A stretch of 64,000 nt of DNA. Origin: Rossellomorea vietnamensis. Lineage in GTDB: Bacteria > Bacillota > Bacilli > Bacillales > Bacillaceae_B. Location: assembly GCF_008180615.1 (NCBI RefSeq), contig NZ_VTEH01000001.1, positions 280,201-344,200 on the forward strand, written 5' to 3'. The notes below the pieces were generated by a model. The model searched no databases, was not told the origin of the DNA, and saw only the letters and a list, made by a program, of their open reading frames with translations. Shown here piece after piece: positions 1 to 10,908 of this stretch. A program made the translations under genes and the position numbers. The first letter of the stretch is position 1. Every line of letters starts with the position of its first letter.

Positions 1-3000
1 GCTACTGTTCCAATAGTACCGGCACGGTAAACGTTATCCTCGCCGAACAGGACTTTTGTATAGTCATGCGCCTGCGGCTGGTACTCACCGGAGAAGTTCA
101 AATCGATATCGGGGACTTTATCTCCTTTAAAACCAAGGAAAGTTTCAAAAGGGATATCATGTCCATCTTTTTTAAATTGAGTTCCGCATTCAGGACATTT
201 CTTATTCGGAAGGTCAAACCCTGACCCCACTGATCCATCATCGAAGAACTCTGAATGCTTGCATGATGGACATACATAATGAGGCGGCAGCGGGTTAACT
301 TCCGTGATTTCCGTCATTGTGGCCACAAGGGACGAGCCGACCGATCCACGTGACCCTACCAGATATCCATCACTCAGAGATTTTTTAACAAGTTTTGCCG
401 AAATCAAATAGATAACAGCAAACCCATGTCCAATAATGCTTTTCAATTCCTTTTCAAGTCTTGCCTCGACAATTTCAGGAAGTTCCTCCCCGTAGATACT
501 CTTTGCCATCGCATAACTCATCCGGCGCATTTCTTCGTCTGCACCTTCGATTTTAGGAGTATATAAATCATCTTTGATTGGTTTAACGTCTTCGATTAAG
601 TCTGCGATTTTATTCGTGTTCGTCACAACTATTTCTTTCGCTTTGTCTTTCCCAAGGAATGAAAAACAATCAAGCATTTCATTTGTTGTTCTAAAATGAA
701 CATCAGGAAGTTTGTGGCGGTTAAGCGGATTGGCTCCGCCCTGTGAACCGACAAGAATCTCCCGATGAACTTTATCTGTAGGATTAAGATAATGTACGTT
801 TCCTGTCGCCACTACCGGAAGGTCCAGCTTTTCTCCAAGCTTAACGATGTTTCCGATGATTTCTTCCAGGTTCTGATTGGATTGAATAAGTTCCAGTTCT
901 ATTAAGTGCTGATAGACTTCTTTCGGATGGACCTCGAGATAATCATAAAACCGGGCAACTTCTTCCACTTCTTCCGGAGCCTTCTGCATCATCCCTTCAA
1001 AGACTTCACCTTTGTCGCACCCTGACCCTATGAGAATACCGCTCCTGTATTTGCGGAGCAGTGACCGGGGGATCCTCGGTACACGGAAGAAGTATTCCAA
1101 ATGAGACCTTGTCACCAGCTGAAACAAATTCTTTAACCCTTCTTCGTTCTGCGCAAGCAAAGTTACGTGAGATGGGCGTGAGCGCTTGTATGAGTCGCCT
1201 TTCCCCATATAATCATTGAACTGATCATGATAGACAATACCTTTTTCATGAGCATCTTTTAGCATCTTGAGCAGGAGATAGCCTGTTGCCTCTGCATCAT
1301 ATATTGCCCGGTGATGCTGAGTCAGTTCTATATCAAACTTTTTGGCCAGTGTATTCAGACGGTGGTTTTTCATCTCCGGATACAGTAGCCTTCCCAATTC
1401 AAGAGTATCAATGACAGGATTTTCAGCTTTATCCAGACCTGCCTTTCCGTATCCTACATTCAGGAAGCCCATATCAAAGGAAGCATTATGTGCAACCAGG
1501 ACAGCATCTTCTGCCCAATCTTTAAATGATTTCAATGCCTCCTCAATTTCCGGGGCATCCTTCACCATTTCATCTGTGATACCTGTCAAATTGATGGTCG
1601 TTGCAGATAATGGATGATGAGGATTAGCAAATGACTCAAATCGGTCTATGATTTCACCATCGCGAATCTTAACCGCCGCCAGTTCGATAATCGTGTTATA
1701 CATTGCAGAAAGACCGGTCGTTTCCACATCAAACACCACATAAGTATCTTCTTCCAAATTACGATGGGCATCATTATAGGCGATTGGCACGCCATCATCC
1801 ACCAGATTTGCCTCAAGTCCGTATAGAATTTTGACTCCGTGTTTCTTGCTGGCATTATACGCTTCAGGGAATGATTGAACGACAGCGTGATCTGTAATTG
1901 CTACAGCTTTATGGCCCCATTTTTTCGCCTGTCCTACAAGATCAGCCACTGAAGAAATACCATCCATTTGACTCATAGGTGTATGAAGATGGAGTTCAAC
2001 CCTTTTCTCATCTTCAGGTGCTGTATCTTTCCTCAGGACCGGAGTGATTTCATTAACATCATTGGCAATCATGACTAAGTCCCTGACAAATGTATCGTTC
2101 TGGATACTTCCTCTGCAGCGGACCCACATTCCTTTTTTCACATTGCCCATGATAGCTGCATCTTCCTTATCACGGGAGAACATTTTAACAAGGATTGAAC
2201 TTGTATAATCAGTGATTTTGAATGTTAATAAGGTCCTGCCGCTTCGAAGTTCTTTCGTTTCAGCATCGAAAATATATCCTTCAAGAGCAATTCTTCTTTC
2301 CTCATCATAGATTTGCTCGATCTTTCGGAAATCAGCATCATCTTTGATTGTCAGGCCGATATTGACTGGTCCGGATGGTGCACCATCCTGTTCTTTCTCA
2401 TTTGCCTGCTTCTGCATCTCGATAACTGCCTGTTTGGCTCGTTCTTCGTCTTCTTTTCTTTTCGCTTCGAGGAATTGCTTATAGTCATCGTTTCCGCTGT
2501 CTGACTGCTTGACTTCCGCATCAATTGTGTAAGCAGGGAAACCGAAATTTTGAAATACAGATGCAATAAAGCCTGCATACTTTCTTTTTAAGGCAGTGGC
2601 CTCTGTTTCATTTGATGTTTCCACAATGATCTTGCTTCCTTTAATCCTAGGAACCTGTTTATTTAAAAGAGCCAGAAGAGGCGGCGAAATTCCGTCAATT
2701 TCTTTAATGCATTCGCTCCAATATTCGAGAAGCTGCTCTTCCGTGTGCGAGTCATCGACCAGCTTGATGGAGTATTGGACTTTTGCTATATGCTGAAAGG
2801 CTTGCTGCAATCTAATGGAAAAGGTACTCCATACTGAACAAGGAACAAGCTTCTCTAATGTAAAGTGGAAATGCCATCTCTTTTCCTGGCGGTCAACCAA
2901 CAGCTTTTCAATCTGGGCAGATTGAAAATGCCTTACAACAGCATCTTCTGTCAATCCAAGCTGCATGAGAAGGACTTGAAATCTTTCTTTTTTACCGGCG

Positions 3001-3014
3001 GGATTCTCCTGCAA
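1..3014 (-). CDS. polC: DNA polymerase III alpha subunit, PolC type (3' end outside window)
   Basis: Replicative DNA polymerase of low-GC Gram-positives. About 1004 N-terminal codons are present; the C-terminal part of the polymerase domain lies beyond the window edge. Visible in order: N-terminal and OB regions, a PHP domain beginning with HLHTPMS near residue 336, a proofreading exonuclease of DEDD type with FDVETTG near residue 430 and HNASFDMGF near 503, a PolC-specific four-cysteine zinc site near 914-945 (CPSC and CPECG), and the start of the palm with PDIDLNF near 968. The start is TTG at 3014: it is preceded by GGGGGAG with 6 nt spacing, and no better ATG lies in frame. It is the last gene of the window and follows proS, as in B. 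subtilis, but after a 665 bp spacer containing a repeat, so it probably has its own promoter. Confidence 0.97.
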   Translation of the reverse strand, partial: MQENPAGKKERFQVLLMQLGLTEDAVVRHFQSAQIEKLLVDRQEKRWHFHFTLEKLVPCSVWSTFSIRLQQAFQHIAKVQYSIKLVDDSHTEEQLLEYWSECIKEIDGISPPLLALLNKQVPRIKGSKIIVETSNETEATALKRKYAGFIASVFQNFGFPAYTIDAEVKQSDSGNDDYKQFLEAKRKEDEERAKQAVIEMQKQANEKEQDGAPSGPVNIGLTIKDDADFRKIEQIYDEERRIALEGYIFDAETKELRSGRTLLTFKITDYTSSILVKMFSRDKEDAAIMGNVKKGMWVRCRGSIQNDTFVRDLVMIANDVNEITPVLRKDTAPEDEKRVELHLHTPMSQMDGISSVADLVGQAKKWGHKAVAITDHAVVQSFPEAYNASKKHGVKILYGLEANLVDDGVPIAYNDAHRNLEEDTYVVFDVETTGLSAMYNTIIELAAVKIRDGEIIDRFESFANPHHPLSATTINLTGITDEMVKDAPEIEEALKSFKDWAEDAVLVAHNASFDMGFLNVGYGKAGLDKAENPVIDTLELGRLLYPEMKNHRLNTLAKKFDIELTQHHRAIYDAEATGYLLLKMLKDAHEKGIVYHDQFNDYMGKGDSYKRSRPSHVTLLAQNEEGLKNLFQLVTRSHLEYFFRVPRIPRSLLRKYRSGILIGSGCDKGEVFEGMMQKAPEEVEEVARFYDYLEVHPKEVYQHLIELELIQSNQNLEEIIGNIVKLGEKLDLPVVATGNVHYLNPTDKVHREILVGSQGGANPLNRHKLPDVHFRTTNEMLDCFSFLGKDKAKEIVVTNTNKIADLIEDVKPIKDDLYTPKIEGADEEMRRMSYAMAKSIYGEELPEIVEARLEKELKSIIGHGFAVIYLISAKLVKKSLSDGYLVGSRGSVGSSLVATMTEITEVNPLPPHYVCPSCKHSEFFDDGSVGSGFDLPNKKCPECGTQFKKDGHDIPFETFLGFKGDKVPDIDLNFSGEYQPQAHDYTKVLFGEDNVYRAGTIGTV

Positions 3015-3043
3015 ATTATTTCTCCCCCATTCTTTTATCTTTA

Positions 3044-3072
3044 TCTATAATAAAATCTTTCATATTAGACAA
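3044..3072 (-). promoter_or_regulatory. Candidate SigA promoter of polC
   Basis: Minus-strand TTGTCT (3067-3072), 17 nt spacer, TATAGA (3044-3049). It lies 30 nt upstream of the polC TTG start, which would give a very short leader holding only the ribosome binding site. The -35 matches in four of six positions, so this is plausible but not certain. Confidence 0.4.
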
Positions 3073-3250
3073 CGTCACACTTTCAGTTTATCAAAAATCA
3101 AGCATAGTTAGAGGATTGCAATCATAATCTGGATACTCCTGAGATTATATTAAAGCGGAAGATGCTTGACCGTATCCGTTTTATACCAAACCAGCTTCAA
3201 CAGCCGAGGTTCCTTACCCGATGGAGCGGATTTAGCGTCCAGGAGATATT

Positions 3251-3478
3251 GGTCTCTCTCCTTGCGATAAGTCAACTAGTTCATTTCCTGATCTTATATA
3301 AAGTTGTTCTTAGAAAAAGCGGGTATTAGGGTTTTTTCTTTGATTAAATATCTCCTCGTATAGACCAGAAGTAAAGTCTTAGAGAAATGATCACCAGCTC
3401 ACTGTGTTCGCTGTGTTTCCTGTATCTCATGCGTGAGCCCTGAAATCTGTACGGCGCTGAACGGCCGCTTCCGCTTTA
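3251..3478 (+). repeat. Dispersed intergenic repeat R1, copy 1
   Basis: Two blocks match the copy at 53914-54026 in inverted orientation. Block one (3251-3274) is identical over 24 bases to the complement of 54003-54026. Block two (about 3407-3478) matches the complement of 53914-53983, with 57 of 63 positions equal in its best part. The blocks are about 130 bp apart here but only about 20 bp apart in the other copy, so this copy carries extra AT-rich sequence (about 3275-3405) or the other has lost it. No ORF is associated. Confidence 0.8.
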
Positions 3479-3612
3479 TACTCAATCCACCTCCAGCGCC
3501 TAGCCCCTCGGGGTCAAATAACCCGCAGAGAATAAAAGGAAAAACCGCCTTTTTTCTCTAAGGAACATTTGCCTGTCGGGGCTGAACAAGGCGCTTCCGC
3601 TTTATACATAAC

Positions 3613-3642
3613 AAAGGGACTGACCTAATGATCAGACCCTTT
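3613..3642 (-). terminator. Terminator after proS
   Basis: On the minus strand AAAGGG-T-CTGA pairs with TCAG-T-CCCTTT around a 7-8 nt loop, followed by TGTTAT. It lies 38 bp past the proS stop. The U-tract is weak. Confidence 0.55.
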
Positions 3643-3679
3643 CTTAGTCTTTAGATTTATCTTACCATAAATTCCGCTG

Positions 3680-5386
3680 TTATTGATTGCGAAATAATTC
3701 CTGCAGCTTAGCGGCTAGTTCATCTTTGTGTACTTCGATGACTTCACCACTTTTTCTGACTTTCACTTCTACTACTCCATCTGCTGCTTTCTTGCCGACC
3801 GTAATTCTGAAAGGAATTCCAATCAAATCTGAGTCTGTAAACTTAACTCCAGGGCGTTCTTGGCGGTCATCAAGGAGCACGTCAAATCTATGCTCTTTCA
3901 ATTGAGCATATAACAGTTCTGCAAGCCCTCTTTGATCATCATTTTTGATATTGACCGGGATAATATGAGCATCGAATGGTGTTAAACTGGAAGGCCACTG
4001 CAATCCATTTTCATCGCTGTACTGCTCCGCAGCAGCTGCAAGTGTCCTCGAAACACCTATCCCATAACAGCCCATGATCATGGATTGAGATCTTCCATTT
4101 TCATCAAGGTACTGTGCACCCATAGCATCACTGTATCGTGTACCGAGCTTGAAGACATGACCTACTTCAATTCCTTTTGCAAATCGGATGGTTCCTTCGC
4201 CGTCAGGAGATGGATCTCCCTCTTGAATGAATCGAAGGTCTGCGAATTGATTCACCTCAAAATCTCTTCCGTGATTAACATTTAAATAATGATAACCTTC
4301 TTCGTTTGCACCGCAAACAGCATTTTTAATATATTTTACTGCCTCGTCAGCAATGATAGTCACTTCTGCTTGTAGTTTCACAGGGCCGACTGAACCTACA
4401 GGGGCTTTAAGAAGTTGTTTTGTTTCCTCAGCAGAAGCTAACTCAACGACAGATGCGTTCAGCAGATTCTTTACTTTAATATCATTCACTTCATGGTCCC
4501 CGCGCACTAGGACAAGAACAAATTCTTCGTCTGCTTTAAAGAGAAGCGATTTGATACATTTGTCTTTCCCAGCTTCCAGCTGGCGGCTCACTTCCTCAAT
4601 CGTTTTAATACCGGGTGTTTCTGCCTTTTCAATACCCTTCACATCTTCTGCGGATTCTTCAAATTGAGCCAAGACAGGAGCCATCTCGATATTTGCCGCA
4701 TAACGGGAAGTGTCAGAGTAAGCTATCGTATCTTCTCCAATTTCAGAAAGCACCATGAATTCATGAGTATCTTTTCCGCCCATTGCGCCAGAATCGGCGA
4801 TTACTGCCCTGAAGTTCAAACCGCAGCGCTTGAACACATTGGAATATGCCTGAAACATTTTCTCATAGGTATCATCAAGGCTTTCATATGAAGAATGGAA
4901 TGAGTAAGCATCTTTCATGATGAATTCTCTTCCTCTAAGCAACCCGAATCGCGGACGCTTTTCATCACGGAACTTTGTCTGGATTTGAAACAGGGTAAGA
5001 GGCAGTTTCTTATAAGACTTGATTTCATCTCTTACAAGGGAAGTGATGACCTCTTCATGGGTGGCACCCAAAGCAAAACTGCGCTTGTGCCTGTCCTCCA
5101 TTCGCATTAATTCGGGGCCGTATGTATTCCACCTTCCCGATTCCTGCCATAGTTCTGCCTGCTGCAGCGCCGGCATCAATAGTTCCACTCCGCCTGCGTT
5201 AATCATTTCCTCTCGAATGATTTCTTCCACTTTTTGAAGAACTTTACGTCCCAAAGGAAGAAAACTATAAATACCACTGGCATTTTGCCTGATATAACCT
5301 GCTCTCAGTAACTGCTGGTGACTTTTCACTTCTGCATCTGCTGGTGTTTCCCTCAGCGTTGGAATTAGCGTCATACTTTGTTTCAT
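3680..5386 (-). CDS. proS: Prolyl-tRNA synthetase
   Basis: Class II aminoacyl-tRNA synthetase that charges tRNA-Pro in the cytoplasm. 568 residues, the usual length of the bacterial form with the inserted editing domain between motifs 2 and 3. Visible: THEE at 109-112, motif 2 [17 protein letters not shown] at 139-155, motif 3 GCYGIGVSR near 440, and the C-terminal anticodon-binding domain ([10 protein letters not shown]). It follows rseP as in B. subtilis, but a terminator hairpin and a repeat fragment lie between them, so it is probably transcribed separately. The 395 bp leader was searched for the T-box sequence and none was seen. Confidence 0.98.
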   Translation of the reverse strand: MKQSMTLIPTLRETPADAEVKSHQQLLRAGYIRQNASGIYSFLPLGRKVLQKVEEIIREEMINAGGVELLMPALQQAELWQESGRWNTYGPELMRMEDRHKRSFALGATHEEVITSLVRDEIKSYKKLPLTLFQIQTKFRDEKRPRFGLLRGREFIMKDAYSFHSSYESLDDTYEKMFQAYSNVFKRCGLNFRAVIADSGAMGGKDTHEFMVLSEIGEDTIAYSDTSRYAANIEMAPVLAQFEESAEDVKGIEKAETPGIKTIEEVSRQLEAGKDKCIKSLLFKADEEFVLVLVRGDHEVNDIKVKNLLNASVVELASAEETKQLLKAPVGSVGPVKLQAEVTIIADEAVKYIKNAVCGANEEGYHYLNVNHGRDFEVNQFADLRFIQEGDPSPDGEGTIRFAKGIEVGHVFKLGTRYSDAMGAQYLDENGRSQSMIMGCYGIGVSRTLAAAAEQYSDENGLQWPSSLTPFDAHIIPVNIKNDDQRGLAELLYAQLKEHRFDVLLDDRQERPGVKFTDSDLIGIPFRITVGKKAADGVVEVKVRKSGEVIEVHKDELAAKLQELFRNQ

Positions 5387-5649
5387 TGTGTTCCACCTCG
5401 ACTAAAATAAGATTGATAACTTTTTTATATTTACTCTTCTGAAAAGCGGCGGATTTCCGGCTCAGCCGCATGACTGCCGCTCCAGACTTTAGCAACTTAT
5501 ATAACACTTTTTTTACAAAAGGATGATTCACAAAAAGTGCGCCTGTTGCTAAAAAAAATTCTACTGAATTATCTTTCGGTAACAAGATTTATATTATTTA
5601 ATAATGGACGAATGATGCAATTACTGCAAGCTTCAGAAGAGTCGTTTTT

Positions 5650-5690
5650 TCTAAAGGCTCTTTTCGCAAACTTTGTGGCGATTTAATACT
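5650..5690 (-). repeat. Repeat family R2, copy A (partial, inverted)
   Basis: Read on the minus strand, ATTAAATCGCCACAAAGTTT and the following CGAAAAGAGCCTTT match the end of the copy at 53756-53795 in about 29 of 35 positions. The same family occurs at 10570-10667 and 49774-49872 on the plus strand. Confidence 0.65.
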
Positions 5691-5741
5691 AATTCTCAAA
5701 AATTCCTTATTCACCGGAAGAACCTGATAATCATGAAAAGA

Positions 5742-5769
5742 AAAGAGAACGAACAAGTTCATTCTCTTT
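5742..5769 (-). terminator. Terminator after rseP
   Basis: 13 bp stem, AAAGAGAATGAAC with GTTCGTTCTCTTT and a 2 nt connector, followed by TCATG on the minus strand. It begins 13 bp after the rseP stop codon and closes the uppS-cdsA-dxr-rseP transcript. Confidence 0.75.
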
Positions 5770-5781
5770 CCCCGGTGAATC

Positions 5782-7038
5782 TTACAAGAAGAAACGCTGA
5801 ATATCGTTCCAGGTAACCACAAGCATTAATACCATCAATAAAGCAAAACCGATAAAGTGGACCATACCTTCTTTGTGGCGGTCTACAGGTTTGCCTCTTA
5901 CCGCTTCTACGAGGAAGAACATCAATCTTCCGCCATCCAGTGCAGGAATAGGAAGTAGGTTCATAATACCCAGGTTGATACTGAGGATGGCTCCCCAATT
6001 CATTAAATTGTAGATACCAGATTTTGCAACGATATCAGTTGACTGATAGATCCCGACAGGACCTGACAGGGCATCTATGGAGAACTGCCCGGTTATGAGC
6101 TTTCCAAGCATGACAAAAATCAGCTTTGTCCATTCATAGGTTTGTGTAAAACCATTACCGACCACTTTTAATGGAGACTTTTCTACAGGGTTATATGCCC
6201 CGATTATACCTATCTCCTGATCTTCAATCACTTGCGGTTTTGGAGTAACAGCAATCTCTTCAGTAACACCATTACGGTCAATAGTGAATAGGAGTTGATC
6301 GCCAGGGTGCTTCTGAATGATGCTGACAATATCTTCCCATGTGGAAATCTCGTTGCCATCCACACTTAATACTTCGTCACCCTGTTGAAGACCAGCTTCT
6401 CTCGCTGCACCATCTTCGGTAAGCTTTCCAAGTACAGGTTCATCTACGGGTACTCCCTGCAGCAAACCTACGATTAAAAAGATAAAAAACGCCAAGATGA
6501 AGTTAAATAAAGGACCTGCAAAGATAGCCATTGCTCTCTGGGATAGAGTTTTGGAAGCAAACTGCCGGTCCCAAGGTGCCACTTGTGTTTCCATACCATC
6601 TTCAATAATGACCGCTTCTCTTCCGATAGAGAAAGTCTTCAATTCTTCTTCTCCATCTTCATATCCACGGATGAATAACTTGTGTTCCAAATCACTTTCT
6701 TCTACTTCTACGACCCGGATATCCGGGTATCTGTCTTTATTGTTAATTATGATTTTTTGAATTGTTTCGTTTTTATCAAGAACCAATCCTATTCTGTAAC
6801 CCGGCTTCAGATCCACCATTTCCGGATCTTCTCCTGCCATTCGGACAAAGCCTCCAAGCGGCAGCAGCCTTATCGTATAAGTTGTTTCTGATTTCTTGTA
6901 GGAGAACACTTTTGGGCCAAAGCCAATAGCAAACTCCCGGCACATGATCCCCGCTCTTTTGGCAAAAATTAAATGTCCCAATTCATGGAAGAAAACAAGT
7001 GCGCCAAAAATGATAATAAAGGCTATCACTGTCTGCAA
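5782..7038 (-). CDS. rseP: Site-2 intramembrane zinc protease RseP/RasP
   Basis: Membrane metalloprotease that cleaves anti-sigma factors and signal-peptide remnants within the bilayer. HELGH in the first membrane segment supplies zinc ligands; a PDZ domain follows (GLQQGDEVLSVDG region), then the MNLLPIPALDGGR motif with the third zinc ligand and a final membrane helix. The chosen start is the TTG at 7038 (protein begins MQTVIAF), because AAAGGTGG sits 7 nt upstream and the N terminus then matches the family. An ATG at 7080 would add 14 unlikely residues. It is last in the uppS-cdsA-dxr-rseP group, with a 250 bp gap from dxr. Confidence 0.96.
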   Translation of the reverse strand: MQTVIAFIIIFGALVFFHELGHLIFAKRAGIMCREFAIGFGPKVFSYKKSETTYTIRLLPLGGFVRMAGEDPEMVDLKPGYRIGLVLDKNETIQKIIINNKDRYPDIRVVEVEESDLEHKLFIRGYEDGEEELKTFSIGREAVIIEDGMETQVAPWDRQFASKTLSQRAMAIFAGPLFNFILAFFIFLIVGLLQGVPVDEPVLGKLTEDGAAREAGLQQGDEVLSVDGNEISTWEDIVSIIQKHPGDQLLFTIDRNGVTEEIAVTPKPQVIEDQEIGIIGAYNPVEKSPLKVVGNGFTQTYEWTKLIFVMLGKLITGQFSIDALSGPVGIYQSTDIVAKSGIYNLMNWGAILSINLGIMNLLPIPALDGGRLMFFLVEAVRGKPVDRHKEGMVHFIGFALLMVLMLVVTWNDIQRFFL

Positions 7039-7291
7039 ATAGAAAACCACCTTTATAGAGTATGTGTAAATGAAATTCAAATTGTACTGTTAAAAAGCTG
7101 CATTCTGCAGTTATACCCTTCAACGAAAACAAGGAACATTACCAATTTCGTGTTTTTAAGAACAATAGCAGCGGGAGGCCGCATTCAACCTCTCCCTTGC
7201 TTCGGTAAGAGCGGCCAGCCTTTCAAGCAAACATCCCGCATAAAGAAGGATCAACCTGAACCTGTAAATGATCTAAGTTCAGAAACTATCA

Positions 7292-8449
7292 TCAACCAAG
7301 TTTCAACTCATTTACAAATCGGCGCGTTTCAGAATCGATCTCCCTTATGGCCTCCAGATCAGGCTGTTTAATCAATTCATGCCTTGTAAGGGATTTTTCT
7401 ATGAGGGTCTCAATATCCAGGAAAGAAATATCCCCATTCAGGAAGCGTGCCACCGCTGCTTCATTGGCAGCATTCAGGACTGCCGGCATAGATCCGCCAG
7501 CCTTTCCTGCCTCAAAACAATATTCCAGACAGCGGAAACGTTCAAAATCCATTTCCTCAAAATGCAGCTTTCCGATTTCAGCAAGGTTCAGTCTGCCTCC
7601 CCTCGGTCTGGCAAAACGATCCGGGTATGTCAGTGCATATTGAATCGGCACTCTCATGTCAGGTGTTCCAAGCTGAGCCATAACTGAACTATCATGGAAT
7701 TCCACCATAGAATGGATGATGCTTTCTCTATGTAACAAAACTTTTATATTTTCATAAGGAATGCCAAACAGCCAATGAGCCTCTATGACTTCCAGACCTT
7801 TATTCATCATCGTTGCAGAATCTATCGTGATTTTCGCACCCATAGCCCAATTGGGATGATTGAGCGCTTCATCTACAGTCACCCCTTCCAGCTCGGTTCT
7901 TGTTCGGTCACGGAAGCTGCCTCCTGAAGCTGTAATGATCAGGGATTCGATATTCTTCGTATTTTCACCTTGAAGGCTTTGAAAAATGGCAGAATGCTCA
8001 CTGTCAACCGGCAAGAGAGAGACCTGATTTCTAGCGGCAGCTTCCATGACAATATGACCAGCAGTCACCAGGGTTTCCTTGTTCGCAATGGCAATCGTTT
8101 TTCCAGCCTCTATTGCCCTCAGTGTAGGGAATAGGCCAACGCTTCCTAGCACTGCATTCACCAGAACATCTGTATCCTCATGACAGGCAGTTTCAAGGAG
8201 TCCTTCCTCCCCCCAAAGCACTTTTGTTCCATGAGGTACCTCGTTTTTCAAAATCTCTGCATCCTCTTTCAATTGGACAGAAACAAGCCGTGGATTAAAC
8301 TCTTGAATGATCTTGCGGGTTTCGGCTATATTTCTCCCTGCAGAGATGGCTGTAAGTTCAAATTGTTCCTTATTCTCTCGTATTACATCAAGGGTTTGCA
8401 TTCCAATTGATCCGGTTGCCCCCATAAGACTGATTTTCCTCAAAAACAT
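7292..8449 (-). CDS. dxr: 1-deoxy-D-xylulose-5-phosphate reductoisomerase
   Basis: Second step of the MEP isoprenoid pathway: NADPH-dependent conversion of DXP to 2-C-methyl-D-erythritol 4-phosphate. NADPH-binding GATGSIG at 10-16, metal and substrate residues in DSEHSAIFQ at 149-157, and the flexible-loop motif [18 protein letters not shown] are all intact; 385 residues is normal. ATG at 8449 has AGGAG only 3 nt upstream, while a TTG two codons later has 9 nt spacing and may be the true start (8443). Its product feeds the prenyl chain built by UppS two genes upstream. Confidence 0.98.
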   Translation of the reverse strand: MFLRKISLMGATGSIGMQTLDVIRENKEQFELTAISAGRNIAETRKIIQEFNPRLVSVQLKEDAEILKNEVPHGTKVLWGEEGLLETACHEDTDVLVNAVLGSVGLFPTLRAIEAGKTIAIANKETLVTAGHIVMEAAARNQVSLLPVDSEHSAIFQSLQGENTKNIESLIITASGGSFRDRTRTELEGVTVDEALNHPNWAMGAKITIDSATMMNKGLEVIEAHWLFGIPYENIKVLLHRESIIHSMVEFHDSSVMAQLGTPDMRVPIQYALTYPDRFARPRGGRLNLAEIGKLHFEEMDFERFRCLEYCFEAGKAGGSMPAVLNAANEAAVARFLNGDISFLDIETLIEKSLTRHELIKQPDLEAIREIDSETRRFVNELKLG

Positions 8450-8494
8450 TCACTCCTACATTAAGACCAAGTTTTTCAGCTATTGCTTTATGAC

Positions 8495-9289
8495 TTATAG
8501 AACATTCAAAAAATGCAGCAAAGGCAGCACGAATAAAAGACTATCAAAGCGGTCCAAAATTCCGCCATGTCCAGGCAGCAGCTGACCAGAATCTTTCACA
8601 TTATAGTGTCGTTTCAAAGCTGATTCGACCAAATCGCCAATTTGCCCGAATACAGACAATATGGCAGAAACAATTAACAGCTTTGGAAGGGATATGGCCA
8701 AATCTGTAAACAAAGTGAAAATGACTGCCACTGCCATTGCACAAATGACTCCGCCTACAGAGCCTTCAATTGTCTTATTAGGACTGATATCCGGCCAGAG
8801 TTTCTTTTTCCCGAAAGCCCGTCCGATAAAATAAGCTCCTGAATCAGTTGACCAGATTAAAAACAGCGAATAAAAAACAAACTGTATTCCTGCATCAGCA
8901 TTCCTGGTTTCAATGAAGTAATAAAATCCAATCCCGACATAAAGTGTCGCCAAGATGGAGAAAGCAACATCATCAAAAGAGAATCTGTTCTTTGCGGCTA
9001 CTGTATAAGTAAGGAACAGCAAAACAGCAAGCAATGCAAGCTCAATCTTACTGTAACCCAATCCCTCTATAACACCAATATATTGATCCGGAAGTAAAAA
9101 AATCCATAAAAGTGCGATAGAAATTATTCCAGGTATCGATAGCAGGTGCAAATTCCTCATTTTTAGAGCTTCATAAAGGCCTACCGTTGCAATCAGATAA
9201 GTTAAAATTAAAAACGGCGTACCGCCGAACAATACTATTGGCAGAAATACTGCCGCTGCTATAACTCCAGTTAGTATTCTTTGTTTCAT
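8495..9289 (-). CDS. cdsA: Phosphatidate cytidylyltransferase
   Basis: Makes CDP-diacylglycerol, the common precursor of phospholipids, at the membrane. Multi-spanning protein of 264 residues. The C-terminal signature is clear: SPNKTIEGSVGG followed by GQIGDLVESALKRHYNVKDS and LPGHGGILDRFDSL. The start codon overlaps the uppS stop (ATGA at 9286-9289), so the two are translationally coupled. Confidence 0.98.
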   Translation of the reverse strand: MKQRILTGVIAAAVFLPIVLFGGTPFLILTYLIATVGLYEALKMRNLHLLSIPGIISIALLWIFLLPDQYIGVIEGLGYSKIELALLAVLLFLTYTVAAKNRFSFDDVAFSILATLYVGIGFYYFIETRNADAGIQFVFYSLFLIWSTDSGAYFIGRAFGKKKLWPDISPNKTIEGSVGGVICAMAVAVIFTLFTDLAISLPKLLIVSAILSVFGQIGDLVESALKRHYNVKDSGQLLPGHGGILDRFDSLLFVLPLLHFLNVL

Positions 9290-10080
9290 TCCAATTCCTC
9301 ACTTTGTATACCGCCGAACCTTCTTGATCTTCCTTGATACACTTCTATTGCTTCAATTAAGTGTTCTTCCTTAAAATCCGGCCATAGAACTGGAGTAAAC
9401 CAAAATTCAGTATACGCCAACTGCCAAAGCATAAAATTACTGAGCCTGATTTCACCACTGGTACGGATTAAAAGATCCGGATCGGGAAGATCCTTTGTCA
9501 ACAAATAATTAGAGAAGGTTTCTTCGTTAATTTCATTTTTATCTATTATACCATTGCTGACATCATTTAAGACATCCTTTACAGCCTCAATGATTTCAAA
9601 TCGGCTACCATAGTTCAGGGCAAAGTTTAATACAAGCCCATCATTATGTTCCGTTTCTTTCATTGCCTTCTTGATTGCATTAGCTGTATGGGACGGAAGT
9701 TTATCCTCATAACCCATCATTGTTACCCTTACGTTTTCCTCAATCAATTCTGGCAGAAAAGTACCAAGGAACTCTTCAGGAAGTTTCATAAGATAGTCCA
9801 CTTCCATTTTAGGCCTCTTCCAATTTTCTGTCGAAAAGGCATACAGTGTTAATGTTTTGACTCCTAGTTCATTAGCCATTTTAGTAATTTTGCGAACCAC
9901 TTTCATCCCCTCATGGTGGCCGGCTATTCTAGGGAGGGCCCTCTTTTTGGCCCATCTTCCATTACCGTCCATTATGATAGCGATGTGGCCGGGAATCTGG
10001 TACTTTAACACGTCATGAAATTTTTCGTCAACCTCGGATTTATCCTTTTGACTTTTCCATAACTTCATTCTATTTAACAT
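9286..10080 (-). CDS. uppS: Undecaprenyl pyrophosphate synthase
   Basis: Cis-prenyltransferase that builds the C55 lipid carrier for cell wall synthesis. IMDGNGRWAK with catalytic Asp38, HHEGMK, and the C-terminal RTSGEIRLSNFMLWQLAYTE block are intact; 264 residues. First gene of the uppS-cdsA-dxr-rseP cluster, preceded by an 828 bp spacer. No obvious promoter was identified. Confidence 0.98.
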   Translation of the reverse strand: MLNRMKLWKSQKDKSEVDEKFHDVLKYQIPGHIAIIMDGNGRWAKKRALPRIAGHHEGMKVVRKITKMANELGVKTLTLYAFSTENWKRPKMEVDYLMKLPEEFLGTFLPELIEENVRVTMMGYEDKLPSHTANAIKKAMKETEHNDGLVLNFALNYGSRFEIIEAVKDVLNDVSNGIIDKNEINEETFSNYLLTKDLPDPDLLIRTSGEIRLSNFMLWQLAYTEFWFTPVLWPDFKEEHLIEAIEVYQGRSRRFGGIQSEELE

Positions 10081-10569
10081 AAATGATCCTCCACAAGACT
10101 ATAGTATCAATTTTAGTTTGAATGCCGGCAAAGACATTGATATTGCCTTTATGATCCGTGCACAGGCCATACTCACCTGCAACGCGGATTAGAATCTCAC
10201 ATTATAAATGAATTGTGAAGCTTCGCAGCATGCTGCCTTTCAATCCCCTAATAGGACTTTTCACGCTGCAGTAATAATAACATAATTTATAAACAAGGAT
10301 TCTCCATAGAAACTAAAATCGGATAGGAAAACTTTTTTCCCTACTATCATATCAAAAATATGTATATTAATCTTTAAAAAACAGAAATCGCTTCGCTTTA
10401 TGTATATTTAGTATGTATTAACAGCTCTTTTCATAACGTTCTTTTCACCATGCCTGCCTTTCTTGCCTGCAGTTATGTGAATTGAAGACTGTTTAATTTG
10501 CTGCTTACATAAGAACCCTAAGATTCGTTTGTTCTCCTGGATACATAAGTTTTCTTTCTAAACGGCGAG

Positions 10570-10667
10570 AAGAGCTCTTTTCATTCATGCTTACTAGATT
10601 TTTCCTCGTGAACTTTGGTGATACTCTTTGAAATTCATTAAACAACAACCAAGTTTACGAAAAACTC
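10570..10667 (+). repeat. Repeat family R2, copy B
   Basis: Begins AGAGCTCTTTTCATTCATGC, continues through GGTGATACTCTTTGAAATTC and ends near AAGTTTACGAAAAA. The same order of blocks occurs at 49774-49872 and 53681-53800. Confidence 0.6.
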
Positions 10668-10864
10668 CCATGACGGGACACCACCGCCACAATCTATCAT
10701 AAAAATGATTATTATATCGTCTCATCGTATAAGTAGAATTCAAAGTGGATAAGCTAATAGTTTTGCCAAGCCTCAATAAACCTTTTTCATACAAAAAGCC
10801 TTATTAAAAAATTCATTATTACTCCACTGCATGTATAGACTTTGTATATTTACACAGATGAAAA

Positions 10865-10886
10865 AAACCCCCTGAATAGAGGGTTT
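10865..10886 (-). terminator. Rho-independent terminator after frr
   Basis: AAACCC pairs with GGGTTT (plus C-G and T-G pairs inside) and is followed by seven T on the minus strand. 22 bp past the frr stop. Confidence 0.85.
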
Positions 10887-10908
10887 GAAATGCATTATAG
10901 ATTTTGAC

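Larger units (their letters stand above)
3015..3679. other. 665 bp gene-free spacer between proS and polC
   Basis: No convincing gene. From right to left it holds the likely proS terminator (3613-3642), one copy of a dispersed repeat (core 3251-3478, listed separately), an extra GCTGAACAAGGCGCTTCCGC segment near 3581-3600 that resembles the repeat end, and the candidate polC promoter. In B. subtilis the two genes are much closer, so the spacer looks expanded by repeat insertion. Confidence 0.6.
5387..5781. other. 395 bp spacer between rseP and proS
   Basis: Contains the rseP terminator (5742-5769) and an inverted fragment of repeat family R2 (5650-5690). The remaining 260 bp leading to proS is AT-rich. 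The proS promoter must lie here, but no -35/-10 pair stood out. No T-box or other riboswitch was recognised. Confidence 0.6.
10081..10908. other. 828 bp gene-free spacer between frr and uppS
   Basis: Holds the frr terminator (10865-10886) and a copy of repeat family R2 (10570-10667). A 66-codon minus-strand frame at 10594-10794 crosses the repeat, has no recognisable product and was not called. The rest is AT-rich. The uppS promoter should lie near 10100-10200 but no good -35/-10 pair was found. Confidence 0.6.

Noticed and set aside
5387..5781. Possible T-box leader for proS
   Set aside because: The conserved T-box sequence and specifier-loop features were looked for on the minus strand and not found.
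6973..7371. 132-codon plus-strand frame spanning the rseP-dxr gap
   Set aside because: Both ends lie antisense to rseP and dxr, and the middle has no coding signal.
10594..10794. 66-codon minus-strand frame in the frr-uppS spacer
   Set aside because: It overlaps a non-coding repeat copy and has no recognisable protein features.
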